IMG/VR virus record: IMGVR_UViG_3300029911_000001 | Location: 62,001-126,000 of that record | Source of the DNA: a virus | Length of the DNA: 64,000 nt | Strand: one strand, 5' to 3' | In this document: piece after piece, positions 27,575 through 39,500 of the stretch | How the letters are laid out: every line of letters begins with the position of its first letter | Numbering within the stretch: the stretch's first letter is position 1 | Position numbers and translations under genes: made by a program | The notes under the pieces: model-generated | What the model saw: only the letters and a program-made list of their open reading frames with translations | What the model was told of the DNA's origin: nothing | Databases searched by the model: none

Positions 27575-30193
27575 TCACTTCACAATGTGAATCAAACCGC
27601 CGCTGATGTTGTGGGTGTAAATGCGTGCATTGGGCTTCTCCCCGGCGGCAAAATTCTCATTGCCGATAAAGAGACGTGCCACACGCTGATGACCTACACA
27701 CTGGATACCCACCACCTTTGACCACTCAATCACGTCATCCACATTGGTAAGTACGTGCATTCCTACTTGGATTCCCCCAGCAAATGCCGGAAGATCGTCC
27801 AACCCTACGCCCGGAACTTCCGTCCGTGCGAGGATTTCCTGCGTTGGTACCGGTGTAGACTCAGAGACAATAACAGCGGCACCATTCTCCGCCTCTAGCC
27901 GATAGCAGATTTCCGTGCTGAACTCCATCCACTGCACAGGCAAAAGGCTGTGTTCGGAGTAGTGAACGATGGCATCCAAGTGCGTACCCACAGTAACCTC
28001 CGCTACCTTCAAGTCTGGTAGAACAAACATTGTCACGGCAGGGCATCCCCCTCCCCCTCCACCACTACCACTCAGAGTGTAGGCTACCGTCGTAGTATAA
28101 GTGCAAGTGAGATTGCTGACATTATCCGTAGCAATGAAGCCAAAATAGTCTCCGGGGGCGGTGTTAACATAGGTATTCGGGTTAAACGTTAACTGGAATG
28201 TTTGGAGGTACCCGCTAACGCCATTGATAATGGCACTTGCTGAAGTTACAGGGGTGGATGAGCTACCAATTACCGTCTGAGTAGACTGACCCACATATTG
28301 AGTGAAAAAGTTAACCCCCACCGGGTCACTCCCTCCGGCTGTGAACATCTGAGCCGTAAGGGTCATAGACGTTACTGTCGGGGGGATAAGCGTGAGACTC
28401 GGGGTTACCGTCATGCCTACAGCTACCGGAGCCACATAGGAAGAACCTGCGGCGGTGATAGTGCCCACTTGACCGCTTATATATGAGACTGTATTAGTCA
28501 CAAAGGTATCGTTGCTCAGGTAGGTAAGGGTGCCATTCACTGTCATGTTCACAGTGAGGGTCTGGTTGGTGGTGGCAGCGGGAGCCGTGAATGGTATATT
28601 CCAACCTGTGAGCCATCCCGCCGAGTCAAGCACCGGGCTGGGGGTACCAGTGGAAGTAGCACCTGAAATCGTACATGAGGCATTAACGCTGTTGCCTGTG
28701 TTCTTGGCACCCTGCTGCTGGGGAGAGAACGCCTTGTTCAGAGCGACAGACAGCGTATAGCTTCCCCCATCAGCCGGAATGCTGGTCGGCGAGAGGGAAG
28801 CAACCTGAGGCATATTCATATAATCCACTTCGATGTTGAAAGAGACACCACCATTGGTGCCGGACACAGCGAATGTGTCAAACGTGGTGGACGCATTGTT
28901 GAACCAAGCAATATCATCAGCTTGAACCACGAGGCTGGTGGACAGAACGCGAGAGGAAGATGAGGGGTTAGCCGTGTTCCCGTTGTAGTTGACGGTGAAA
29001 TTGGTACCATCATAGTTCACTCCGAACAACCCTTGATACGCGGTGTTATCCGTGGAGGTCAGAGCAAGAACTGCCTTCGCCGCTGCCGTCTTGTTCACCG
29101 GACTCCCGTTATACGTAGGGAAGGTAAACGTCGGGTTGTTAGGGTCATTATAGAGGTACAGTTTTCCCGTCGTACCCTCAAGCACAGGGCAATAGGACTT
29201 AGTGGGGTACACGATGCCAGACACGTTGACCGTGAGTGTGATGGGCTGACCCACGACCTGAAGGTTAGTTGCACCACCACCGGGGGTGATAGTCACGTTG
29301 CCGACAGGAGTTGCAGGAGCCGGAGCAGCGATGAGGGTTACCGGGGCAAGTTCGCCCGAACTTGTGGTGATGTGAAACACGCGACCGGAGTGGTACCAAT
29401 AATCCCAGTCACCTTCAATGGGATAGACCCCCGCCTGTGAAAAAGTAACCGCTACAGTGCTTGAACCTACATATCCCCCTGAACCGCTATTCTGAGCAGC
29501 CGGGAGAATAGGCAGACCTAACGCAACCGTTTGATTTTGACCAAGGGCGGCTAGGGTGATCCCCTTTCCTGCCCATGTGGGGGAAGCACCCGTTGCGGAG
29601 TTGCCAATACCCCACATGACACCATCCTTATAGGTGATGTTAAAGGTATAGGTACCGGGAGCCGGAACTAGGATACTACCAACAATGCAACAGTTGAAAT
29701 TTGATCCGTAAGGTGGAAAATTGGTGTAGGCGGTCTGTTGACCAGCGGTGTTGAAGCTAGACCACTGGGGACCTGAGCCCCCGGAGTCCCCCCCAATGTA
29801 CGCACTGAAAGCGAGGGAATTGTTGGTCTGAGTCGCCGAGGCGGTAGATATGGTACGAATCGTGTTTCCTGATGGGTCGCTGGCATTTTTCCAGATGTAA
29901 CCAGCCACGGGACCTGAGGTAGGGGAGTCATTCCACGCATAACATGTAACAACGCTGCCAACCTGTATGATGCCATTGGTTTGCTGCCAGTTGACCGAGG
30001 CGGAGTTGGTGGTGTAGTTGCTACCAGCGATGGTTGCTGTTCCCTGAAGAGTATCTGAACCGCCATTAGTGCCCGTGTATGTAAGCGTGGTCGAGCCGGT
30101 GCCCAAGTTAGTGTCCACGGGTATAGTAACCGGTATGGTCTGGGGGTTAGCCCCACCAATGACGACATTTACTGTTTCGTACTGAGTTCCCAT
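27575..30193 (-). CDS. Tail fibre-type protein with C-terminal Hint-like domain
   Basis: This gene encodes 872 residues. Residues 1-700 are Ser/Thr/Gly/Asn-rich beta repeats typical of fibres. A Gly linker (SGSGGGGGGC, about 710) leads to a different domain. This domain begins CPAVTMFVLPDLKVAEVTVG, contains ENGAAVIVSESTPVPTQEIL and ends with ARIYTHNISGGLIH. These are features of Hint/intein-like domains: a Cys at the start, a ST-x-P-V-P-T core and a terminal H-N. Hint domains can cleave or transfer proteins and may mature the fibre. Self-processing is not shown here. Confidence 0.65.
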   Translation of the reverse strand: MGTQYETVNVVIGGANPQTIPVTIPVDTNLGTGSTTLTYTGTNGGSDTLQGTATIAGSNYTTNSASVNWQQTNGIIQVGSVVTCYAWNDSPTSGPVAGYIWKNASDPSGNTIRTISTASATQTNNSLAFSAYIGGDSGGSGPQWSSFNTAGQQTAYTNFPPYGSNFNCCIVGSILVPAPGTYTFNITYKDGVMWGIGNSATGASPTWAGKGITLAALGQNQTVALGLPILPAAQNSGSGGYVGSSTVAVTFSQAGVYPIEGDWDYWYHSGRVFHITTSSGELAPVTLIAAPAPATPVGNVTITPGGGATNLQVVGQPITLTVNVSGIVYPTKSYCPVLEGTTGKLYLYNDPNNPTFTFPTYNGSPVNKTAAAKAVLALTSTDNTAYQGLFGVNYDGTNFTVNYNGNTANPSSSSRVLSTSLVVQADDIAWFNNASTTFDTFAVSGTNGGVSFNIEVDYMNMPQVASLSPTSIPADGGSYTLSVALNKAFSPQQQGAKNTGNSVNASCTISGATSTGTPSPVLDSAGWLTGWNIPFTAPAATTNQTLTVNMTVNGTLTYLSNDTFVTNTVSYISGQVGTITAAGSSYVAPVAVGMTVTPSLTLIPPTVTSMTLTAQMFTAGGSDPVGVNFFTQYVGQSTQTVIGSSSTPVTSASAIINGVSGYLQTFQLTFNPNTYVNTAPGDYFGFIATDNVSNLTCTYTTTVAYTLSGSGGGGGGCPAVTMFVLPDLKVAEVTVGTHLDAIVHYSEHSLLPVQWMEFSTEICYRLEAENGAAVIVSESTPVPTQEILARTEVPGVGLDDLPAFAGGIQVGMHVLTNVDDVIEWSKVVGIQCVGHQRVARLFIGNENFAAGEKPNARIYTHNISGGLIHIVK

Positions 30194-30203
30194 TTAGCCC
30201 CTC

Positions 30204-33200
30204 TTATACAATTTGCTGCGGAAATGCATTTGTGGCAGCGGCACGTAGAACCCCGTTATTGAAGACATCCCACTGAAAGGTTCCTGTAGCCGATACGCCT
30301 GAATCCACTACCGTAATACCGAACGCATTATTGCCAGTGACACCTGAAGCGAACGGGCCGGAGATACGGATGTAGGCGATTCCGTTATTCAGGGAGTCAA
30401 CGCTGGCGGTGAAGACAGAGTTGCTGAGGGTGATATTGCTTGCCAATGTGGCAGCGTTCGTGGTGACCACCCCTGTAGCTACCACATAGAACGAATGGTT
30501 AGGACGCGGGTTGATGGAATCCGTGCTGCCGTTGTCCACGTACCCGAGATAATTAGTCGTAATGCTGTCTGTATAGTCAATACCCGTTTGCAAGGTGAGA
30601 CCGCTAACCACAGTTACAGTGAACGACTTTTCAGCGAAGGCACCATTCGTGTTGTCTGTGACGCGGAACGTAATCGACTTACTAAAGCCTGTCTGTGTCG
30701 TGACCCCCGTGATGGTTCCTGTGCTGTTACCCAGAGACAGACCGGATGGAAGGGGGCTCGATGAGGCCGGTGAAAGTGACCAAGAGTAATTACCCGAACC
30801 CCCCGTAGCCGTCAGCATCTGGCTGAAGGTGCGGCCAGACGTAATCTGATTGATGGAGGCAGTTGTGATGGATAGACCTGAGGGCTGAACCACCAAATTC
30901 AATGCCGCCTGCGCGAGAGGAGCCAGAGGGTAAGTGTCCCCCAAGCTATCGGTCACCGTGAACACTGGAGTACCATTGAACGTCGCACCTGTCGCACCAG
31001 TAATGAGTCCCCCTGAAGACATGGAGTAGCCGCTCGGAAGTGAGCCTGTGTAACTCCATGTGAAGGGGGTGTTATAGCCGGTCGCGGTCAACTGGTAGTT
31101 GTAGCTGGCCGTCACCGTACCTACAGGTAAAGCTCTTGTAGTGATGGTAAGGCTCGATGTGGAGTTAAGAATGATGAATGCCTGAGCCGATGAACCCAAA
31201 GAGTCCACTGTCTGCACTTTGATTGAGTAGTTGTCTAGCAGAAGAGTAGTGACGCCAGAGATGAACGCCGTTGTGCCACTATCGGCTGCGTTAGCCTGAA
31301 TCGTAAGACCCGACGGGAGCGCGTTAGGACTATCAGGGGTCACTTGCCATGTGTTCGGTGTGGTGAATGTACCAAACGCACGGAGCGTACCCTGATAGGG
31401 TCCGCCACGATCAACAGGACCGACGCCCGATGTGTCTATGACCATGGCCGAAGTTCCGGTCTGAAGGGAGTAAGTCTTAGAGTCTGTATGGCCTGCGCCC
31501 CCAACTGTGTCAACTACACCGATGGTGACGGACTGAATATATGAGGTCACGGATGTGACACCGGAGAAAATGCCTGTTGATGGGTTGAAACTTATACCGC
31601 TGGGCAACGCAGGACCGGTGAGAGACCACGTATAAGGAGGTACGCCGCCAGTAGCCGTCATCTGGTAGGAGTAGGGCTGACCGGGGATAATCTTCGGCAG
31701 GTTTACGGTTGTGATTTGCACGTTGTTGTTGATGGCAAGAAGCAGAATTGCCGAAGTCGTGACACCACGAGCGTCTGTCAAATCAATAATCAAATTCTGA
31801 CTATATGATGAGTTGGTTGGCGTGCCAGAGAGCAACCCAGCCAAATTCAACGTCATGCCAGTGGGTAGAGCGGGAGAGCTTGCATCGAGCGACCACGCAT
31901 AAGGAGTGGCACCCCCAAATCCCTGAAGCACAAATCCGGCGGAATTGTTGTAGGGTTGACCTGTGACTGCTGTAGGTAGGGTTGTTGTGAGGATGACAAG
32001 CGGGTTGATATAGTTAACCACGAAGCGGTGATAGAGATATCCACTCTGACCATTCTGGTTGGTAACACGAAACCACAGGTCGAAATAACCGGCCTCAGTG
32101 GGAGTGCCTGTGATATTGATAGCAGTCCCGCCCACGTTGGGCGACAAGGATATCCCAGCCGGGATTCGACCCCGATAAACGGAGGCAGCAGTCAAAGGTA
32201 CCGACGATGCAGAACCGATAGTGGATGAGTAGGTTTGTTGAACAAACCCATCGGCAATATTATCAATGAGAGAAAAGGCGTTCTGCTGTGTGTCCCATGT
32301 GATGGTGACTGTACCATGAACTACGCTGGTCAAGTCGTAATATTCGATCACACTCTGACTGGTCGCGATGCCCACGATAGTTCCGTAGATAAGACCTGTG
32401 TTGGCGTCAAGGGATAACCCCAAAGGGAGGGACGACCCCGACTGCACGCGGGACAAGAGGGTGCTGGCCGTGGCAATGGACGGTGAGTTGACCCATGGCT
32501 TGAGCGGGTTAAGCCCAACGAAGTCGCCAACAATGTACGGGCGAGTGAAGCACTGGGTATTTCCAATGTCAGTGGTACCATCATGGGAGACCAGTGTATA
32601 TTCACGAGTGATGGTTGCAACCTGATTGTTCCCTTGAAGAATCGGGAGTTGGATGTACACCTGACTGTTCGAGAACGAGGTAGGAGGCCCTGTTACCGTA
32701 ACAACGTCATTCACACCATCAACGGTCGCGGTCAAACCGTTAGAACCCGAAATGGGGGTGGTTGTCGTACTGATACTATAGCCGGACAAGTTACCCAAGA
32801 TGGGGAGAACAATAGTTGTGGTGTCCGCCGTCCCCCAATAATGGTCGAACGCGAACTGGTCGAGGAAGATGGTGCTAATGGGGTCATCCGACTGATAGCT
32901 GAAAGCTTGAGTCAGTGAGGTTGCTGTATTGTCAGTAACCTTGAGGGTGAACTGATGCACACCCGCCTTTTGGGCAGGAACGGTGACGATAACTTCCACC
33001 TGACCGTCCACCAATGCAGCGACCTGAGAGTTCACAGCCTGAATCTGAAGAACCTTTGAGGTCACCTTACCGAGACTGTCAGTAGCTTTAATCCCAACCG
33101 TCCAAGTTCCATAGTTACTGAAGGTGAAGTTCAAGTTGTTGCTGGTGTCGATAAGGACACCGGGGAGGGTGGTAACCGTGTTCAATAGAGACCACACAAC

Positions 33201-33539
33201 CGTACCTGTACCGCCGTTACTGGTTAGAGGGACAACCTGAACTGAAGGGAAGCTGGTTGGCTCAAAGTTCTGTGAACTGTTCAGAATCGAAAACAAGGTA
33301 GGGTCAACCACAAGGACAGTGAGGACCTCATCCGCTGTGTTAAGATTCGAGTCGGTGATAATCACATGGAGTGTGTACGTGCCGGGGCTCAACGAGGTTG
33401 AATTGATACTCAAGACCGCACCCGTCACGCTGAATGAGCCATTCGGTAGCGATGTTTTTGGGTCAGACGAGGGTGTGATAAAGGTGTAAGGTGCTACACC
33501 CCCAACTCCGGCTAACGTTGCTGTTGTAATGATGGACAT
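30204..33539 (-). CDS. Large Ig-like repeat tail protein
   Basis: This gene encodes 1111 residues made of repeated beta domains. Units such as ITTTTLP-A-V-G-x-PY, G-x-x-PY-x-W-S-L and LP-G-L-x-x-x-x-G-x-I-x-G-T-P are the putative Ig (He_PIG) consensus, occurring about eight times between residues 330 and 1010. These proteins form long surface fibres that bind host sugars or other virions. The ribosome-binding site AGAGGAAAA precedes ATG 33539. It is paralogous in style to the 2028-residue neighbour. Confidence 0.75.
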   Translation of the reverse strand: MSIITTATLAGVGGVAPYTFITPSSDPKTSLPNGSFSVTGAVLSINSTSLSPGTYTLHVIITDSNLNTADEVLTVLVVDPTLFSILNSSQNFEPTSFPSVQVVPLTSNGGTGTVVWSLLNTVTTLPGVLIDTSNNLNFTFSNYGTWTVGIKATDSLGKVTSKVLQIQAVNSQVAALVDGQVEVIVTVPAQKAGVHQFTLKVTDNTATSLTQAFSYQSDDPISTIFLDQFAFDHYWGTADTTTIVLPILGNLSGYSISTTTTPISGSNGLTATVDGVNDVVTVTGPPTSFSNSQVYIQLPILQGNNQVATITREYTLVSHDGTTDIGNTQCFTRPYIVGDFVGLNPLKPWVNSPSIATASTLLSRVQSGSSLPLGLSLDANTGLIYGTIVGIATSQSVIEYYDLTSVVHGTVTITWDTQQNAFSLIDNIADGFVQQTYSSTIGSASSVPLTAASVYRGRIPAGISLSPNVGGTAINITGTPTEAGYFDLWFRVTNQNGQSGYLYHRFVVNYINPLVILTTTLPTAVTGQPYNNSAGFVLQGFGGATPYAWSLDASSPALPTGMTLNLAGLLSGTPTNSSYSQNLIIDLTDARGVTTSAILLLAINNNVQITTVNLPKIIPGQPYSYQMTATGGVPPYTWSLTGPALPSGISFNPSTGIFSGVTSVTSYIQSVTIGVVDTVGGAGHTDSKTYSLQTGTSAMVIDTSGVGPVDRGGPYQGTLRAFGTFTTPNTWQVTPDSPNALPSGLTIQANAADSGTTAFISGVTTLLLDNYSIKVQTVDSLGSSAQAFIILNSTSSLTITTRALPVGTVTASYNYQLTATGYNTPFTWSYTGSLPSGYSMSSGGLITGATGATFNGTPVFTVTDSLGDTYPLAPLAQAALNLVVQPSGLSITTASINQITSGRTFSQMLTATGGSGNYSWSLSPASSSPLPSGLSLGNSTGTITGVTTQTGFSKSITFRVTDNTNGAFAEKSFTVTVVSGLTLQTGIDYTDSITTNYLGYVDNGSTDSINPRPNHSFYVVATGVVTTNAATLASNITLSNSVFTASVDSLNNGIAYIRISGPFASGVTGNNAFGITVVDSGVSATGTFQWDVFNNGVLRAAATNAFPQQIV

Positions 33540-33550
33540 CCGTTTTCCTC

Positions 33551-36500
33551 TTAGCTGCTGATAACTACGGTGATGTTCTCGGTGATAGGTTGCGTCGGTT
33601 GAGAACCCGGACCTAATGTACTGATACCCAAATTGTCCACAACCCGCAGAGCTACTGCGATGGTGTAGGTACCTATAGAGGGCGGGGTGCTGATGGGTAC
33701 AGTAAAGCCTCCAATAGGCGTAAGACTCTGATTCACATCCGGTACGTTTGAAGGTGAACCCGTGAGATTGTACGCCAGCACCCGGTTGGTTGGAGACACA
33801 GTGATAAATGATGCCAGACCGCTGGGAACCGTAACCGAATCAACGTAGTAGTTAGCCGGGGCGTGGAAAAGCTGCGGTGAGGACATGAGAGAGTTTGGCG
33901 TCTTGGAAGCAACTACAGCACTTGACAGGCTGATAGCCCACGTGTAGGGAGAGAAAGCCACAGAGATGTAGCTCTGAGCCACAACCGTAACCTGAAGCTG
34001 ACCCGTCACAGTGGTGGAGTTTGCAGCCGAGTCCGTGACCACAACAGTAACGTTGCAGTTATATGGTGTGGTGTTTGCCGCGAACTGAGCAACCGTAATC
34101 TGCAAGGCAGCGGTGGATGTGCCGTTGTTGATGGCAACGAAGCGGGAGTCGCTCACACCCGATATGTTGTAGGTGTAAGGAGCGTCACCGCCAGAGACAG
34201 TGAGGGGTAGCGATAGAGTTTGGGTGACAATGTACTCGCTGACCGACACCGGAACCGTGGTGCCGTTTGCCTTGAGGGCGGAAAATACTTCGGAGAGGGT
34301 AAGGCTGTCCGGGAAACTTACGTTATTGAAGGACAGTGTGTCGGTACCTGCACCGGTCGGGAAGTAGTCGTAGCTCATAGTGAACCCATCTGGAGTCACG
34401 CTGCTGTTGCCCGTGGTGGGCTGTCCGCCAATGGTTAGGGTGGGGTTACCCAGAGTTGCAGTACCCAACGTGTTCTGCAATAGGGGGAGACCGGTGTCAC
34501 CCGGCTGGAACCCAGTGTACTGAGCCGAGATAATGGAATTGTTGTTGACCACACGATATTGCGTGCCAATCGTTGCCGTCGCCCCAACGTGAGCCGGGGC
34601 GATAATGACAGCGGCTTGAGCACGGATGGCGAGATTCACAACAACGCTTGCCTGAGTGCCAAACGTGACCGAGGTCGCGGTGATGGTAATTGGGGTTGAG
34701 GAGACCACACCAGTCGGAGTGCCTTGCAGGTATACGCGGGTGCCCGGAGCAGACGACAGGGTGACGCCAGCCGGGAGACCCGTGGCTGTCCAGTTTGAGA
34801 TGAGGTCGGCGTCAACATAGTAACTGTTGACCGGAATCAACCGGTTGACATAGACGTAAGCCGGAATATTGTTATCCAAGATGTGAGTTGGCTGAGTCGT
34901 AGATTGAGCAACCTTTACAGTGATAGGGGTTGCCGCTGACTGAACGCTGTTCTTGTCCGTAACCACAACCAACACAGTGTACGAACCTGTCGTGGAGGTT
35001 GAGGAGGAGAAGGCCGAAAACCCTCCGATGCTTACCCCCGTACTGATGGTAGGGAGCGTTGTACCGCTCTGAATGCTGAAGGAATACGGAGCAGTGCCGC
35101 CTCCAGCAATGAGGGGGTATGCCCAGCTATAAGCACCTATGGCATCCGCTGTCAAAGTGTTTAGGTCAAGGTTGATAGCGTCAGTGAAAGCAAGAGCAAC
35201 CACCGGAGTTCCCGTTCCTCCACCACCAACATTCAAACTGAAACGCTGTGCTGTGCTCACAGTGGCATTGACCGAGTTGACAATACCCGCAAGCTGGAAC
35301 TTGAAGCTGTAACCAGCAGAGGTTGTCGGAGTACCTTCAAGTAGGAGGATGCAGTCAGCACCAGCACCCGCGACCGTGTTACCGCTGGCGAACGTCATAC
35401 CAGCCGGGAGAACGCCGGGGCCGATGAGGCTGGCGGTGCAAGCCGCGTTGGGAGCGTTGGTCAACTGAATCGTGCCGTTGTTAAGAAGAGCGACACAGTA
35501 GTATTGGCCTGAGCCCGGAGTGTAAGGCGTACTGATAACAGGGTCGGGGTAGCCACTCGCGAGGGGGGTGAACGTCCAAAGGGTTGGAGATGTAGGATGA
35601 CCGTTTGTGTTGACGGAGTAGGCACCTAGGGTGTATTGACCTGAACCCTGCTGCTGAACTGTGATAGTCATTGGCAGAGAGGCGATATGACCCACGGAGT
35701 CAACCACTTTAACCGTGACAGTAAAAACCCCGTTCGCAGTCGGCGTGGCAACCAGCAAAGGTCCGTAGCAAACCGCCCCCGGAAGAGTGTTGCTTGCGGT
35801 GGGGTCAACGTAGAACTTATAACGCTCGTCGGTATCCAAGCCGTTTGCGTTAGAGGGTACACCACCAGTAGCTGTCAGCGTGATTGCAATGTTCTGCGGG
35901 TAGAGCGACGGGTACACTGTAGTATTCGGTGCGTTGAGGAAGGACAGTATAGCCGGAGTCACCCCTGCAACCACGGACATCTGGGTTGGGCTGACAATCG
36001 CCAACCCGGTACCGATGATACCGTCGTCGGTGAAGCTATTCAAGGTGTAAGGGGACTGACCCCCATAGACTGGAACAGCCAACTTGAACTGTTCCCCCGC
36101 GATGATGAGTGGCTGGTTCAACAGACCGTAGGAGAGCTTGGCTGGGGAGAGCAGGATGCTGTAGGTGGCTGATGCCTTAGCTCCGATGGCGTCCGTAACC
36201 TGAACTGTGAAGGTATAGGTCTTGAGGAAGTCAGTAGTCGAATTGTAAGTGCAGGGTACACCACCGAGCGTCCCGGAGTTGGCATCAATGGCGAGACCAA
36301 TAGGAGCCGAACCAGCAACAATAGCCCATGTGTATGGAGCCAAGCCCCCCGTGTTCTGGATAACGATGGGCTGTGGGCTGTTGGGATTGGTGTAGTTCTC
36401 ATAGGGGGTACCAACGGTAGCAGAGGGCAGAGTCGTGGTGGTAATCGCCAAGTCGGTCGGTATAAGGAAAGTCAACGTGGTCTCAGCGATGTACGCAGGG

Positions 36501-39500
36501 CTGCTGGCGTCCATGACAGCGAAGACGACAGTGAATGTGCCAAGCTGGGTTGGAGTGCCGCTGATGGTACCATCAACGTTCATCTTCAAGCCCGGAGGCA
36601 TACCTTCGGTGTACCAACTGTAGTTGGTATTGCCTCCCGTCGCTTGCATCTTGAATTCAGCCATCGGCTTGCCAACGTACGAGTTCGAGGGCAGAGTCGT
36701 AGTGGTAATCTGCACCGGTACCGAAGAGGTGGCGGGGTTGACTTCAAGAATGTACGTTGGTTCGATGAGTTCCTTTGCATGGGGACGACCCTGCATCGGG
36801 AACACGTCGAGTGCCATGGTGCTCAACAGGGAGCTTGCATTCGCAAATCGCGAAGTCGCAACCATGAGCTTGAGTTCATTTGTAATCTCGTCACGAGCGA
36901 TAGAGCGAACAACCACTTCATACGCCTGTGGTGTCACAGTGCCTGTGGAGGCGTTCGTAATTTCAAAGCCAGCATTACCCCCAATGCCTAGCGTGCCAGT
37001 GAGGGCTCCCTGAGCGGCTGCGGTCGGGTTGAACTGCTGGTCGATAACATAAACCTGCTGTGTCAACTGGCGACGGAGCTTGACCGGTGGGTTAGCCGTT
37101 CCGAAGTCGTTCTGCGTCTGGATGACAATGTTCTGGGCACCAGCCGTGGTGAAGGACTTGGCGACGGTGCGAGTGCTGAGGGGCAACCAACCCGTGGACG
37201 TGTTGTCTGGGAAGATAACCTGCCATGCGCTGGCTCCAGCATAGTTGGCATTCAACGTGATGTTGAGCGTCTGACCCAGCAACAGGTTCGTGTTGTCAAA
37301 CGTGACGTTGGTAGCCAACAGGGCAGTCGGGAATGTGTGGCTAGAGTCCCATGGGTTAGAGTTGAGGGCAACCGTGAAGTCACTCGACAACGCCACCATG
37401 TTCATGGAGTAGTCGCCAGAGACCAAGGTCTCTTCGAAGACACGGGCGGAGACCGTACCGCCATTGTTCAACCCTGTATCAAATACAGTTATAGGAGTTC
37501 CACTACCCGGAGGCGTCTGAAGCGTGATGTTCCAACCTTTGTATGCGGTGTACGCTCCGCTCACAGAATACGGTTGCCAGTTGGCCGTCAGGTGGAAAGT
37601 TTCATCAATGACAGCGATGGTTGGAGCCGGGAGGAGGTTCGTGGCCGAGGCGATAGAGCTTGAAATGACAATCAACGGTACTGAGTACGCATTGCCGTAG
37701 AAGCTGGTGCCATAGACGCTGTAGACGGCGGAACCAACCTGCTGCACTGATGCCGAACCTGCACCAGTCACAGTGCGAATTGGAGTCGGGGATGGAATCT
37801 CCGCGAGAAACAGTCCCGTGGGTGTGCCGGAGATGCCCCATGCGATAGTGAACGATGTGTTGTCCGGTATCGAAATAGCGGTGGAAGTTGGATTGGTAAT
37901 CTGCAACGGAATGGCGACAGCCGCCACCGTCATGGTGATGACATCACTGTAGCTGGTTTGGTAACCAAATGCCGATGCGGCGACAACAAACTTGTAGGTT
38001 CCCGGTGTGAGTGCGTTACCCACTATCTGATTGGAGCTATTGATATACAAACCATCGGGAGCACCGAGAACCCCTGAACCGAAGACTGGGTCGCCAACCA
38101 ACTCGAACGTGGCACTGACCGGGGTCGATGATAATTGAATCGGGGGGATGGGGATGCCCGTGGAAGAGTTGATGGTGGTAGGGGTACCCACAATATCCAG
38201 AGGAGCGGGACCATCGCACTTGAACAGTACCTGTGCGTAGCCTTGACGACCCGGAGGGCTCCCGGAGTTAGTCGCTGCAATGGTGAGCGTCCACTTCTGC
38301 CCAATCTGCCCGTTAGCCGGGAAGTGGAAGGTGACTGTGGTGGTGGGTGTCCCTGAACTGATAGTCAGACCAGTGTTGGTTACAGTCGCAGGGGATTCCA
38401 GCGAAGATGCAGCGACGGCATTCACCGTGAAGATGAGGCTTTCGGCTGGGTTGAACCCATCAGGGGAGGAAAGGGTGTAAGTGACTGTAGTCCCCGCCGC
38501 ACCGACCGCGTAATCAGGTGTCCCTGATGTTGTCGCTAGTCCAATCTTGATAGCCGAAGATGACAGCCACGAGGTGTTACTGGTAGATACCTCATTAAAG
38601 TTAATGATCTTGAGACCATTGTTGACTGGAAGCCCGTTGTTATCGAACACCTGAAGGTTCACAGATGCGGGGGCATTACCGTAGATGCTGTAGGTGGCAA
38701 ACTTGTTAGTGCTATTTCCGCCGCCGCCCGAGTTCAAGGACAAGGGTCCGGTGGAAGCCCAGTAATAAGTTAGGGGCTGAGCAACTGTTGCACCGAGTGA
38801 TTGCAACGTACCCAACAGAACGTCAATCTGTGCATCCACATGCAGCAGGTTGCTCACAGTGTCGTAGTAGGCACCAGCCGCGAAGTCCAAGGTACCAGCG
38901 GCCTGACTCTGAGAGCTTACCGATAGTGTAAGTTGGTAAGCACGGGCGGGGGTATCGTAGAATGAACCCGGCTGGTATGCAAGAATCGTGATAGGCACAG
39001 CGACGGGCGACTGAGCGAAGCTGGGAGCGGTTCCGTTTAGCTGGAGACCACCAACAAGGTCAGTTGAGGTGAAAGGTGTGCCGGAAAAGTGAGGAGGCGA
39101 TACACGCAGTGCAAGCTTGGTCTCATCCGATGTGACGAACTCCAGTCCGGCTGGAAGGCTGGAAGGCAGGATGAAGCTGATGCCGGTTTGCGGGGAGTTG
39201 AACAGACCGTAACCTTGAATAAGAACATCGGCTACCGTGCTGTCATAGGACGGGATAAGTAGGGTGGTTCCATTAACCACTGGGTTGCTTGGATTGGCGG
39301 CAACGTAGAAGGGAGTGCGGACTTCCAAGTAAATCGGAAAGTTGGTGGTGCTTACACCATCAGTGACGGAAACAAAGAACTCGTAGGGGTCTTGCTGATA
39401 TTGTGCGCCTGAGAACGTGATGGCACATACAGCCCCGTTGGGAGAAACATTAATCCACGAGGGTGCGCTTCCGCCAAGAGACCAAGTGATAGCGCCCACC

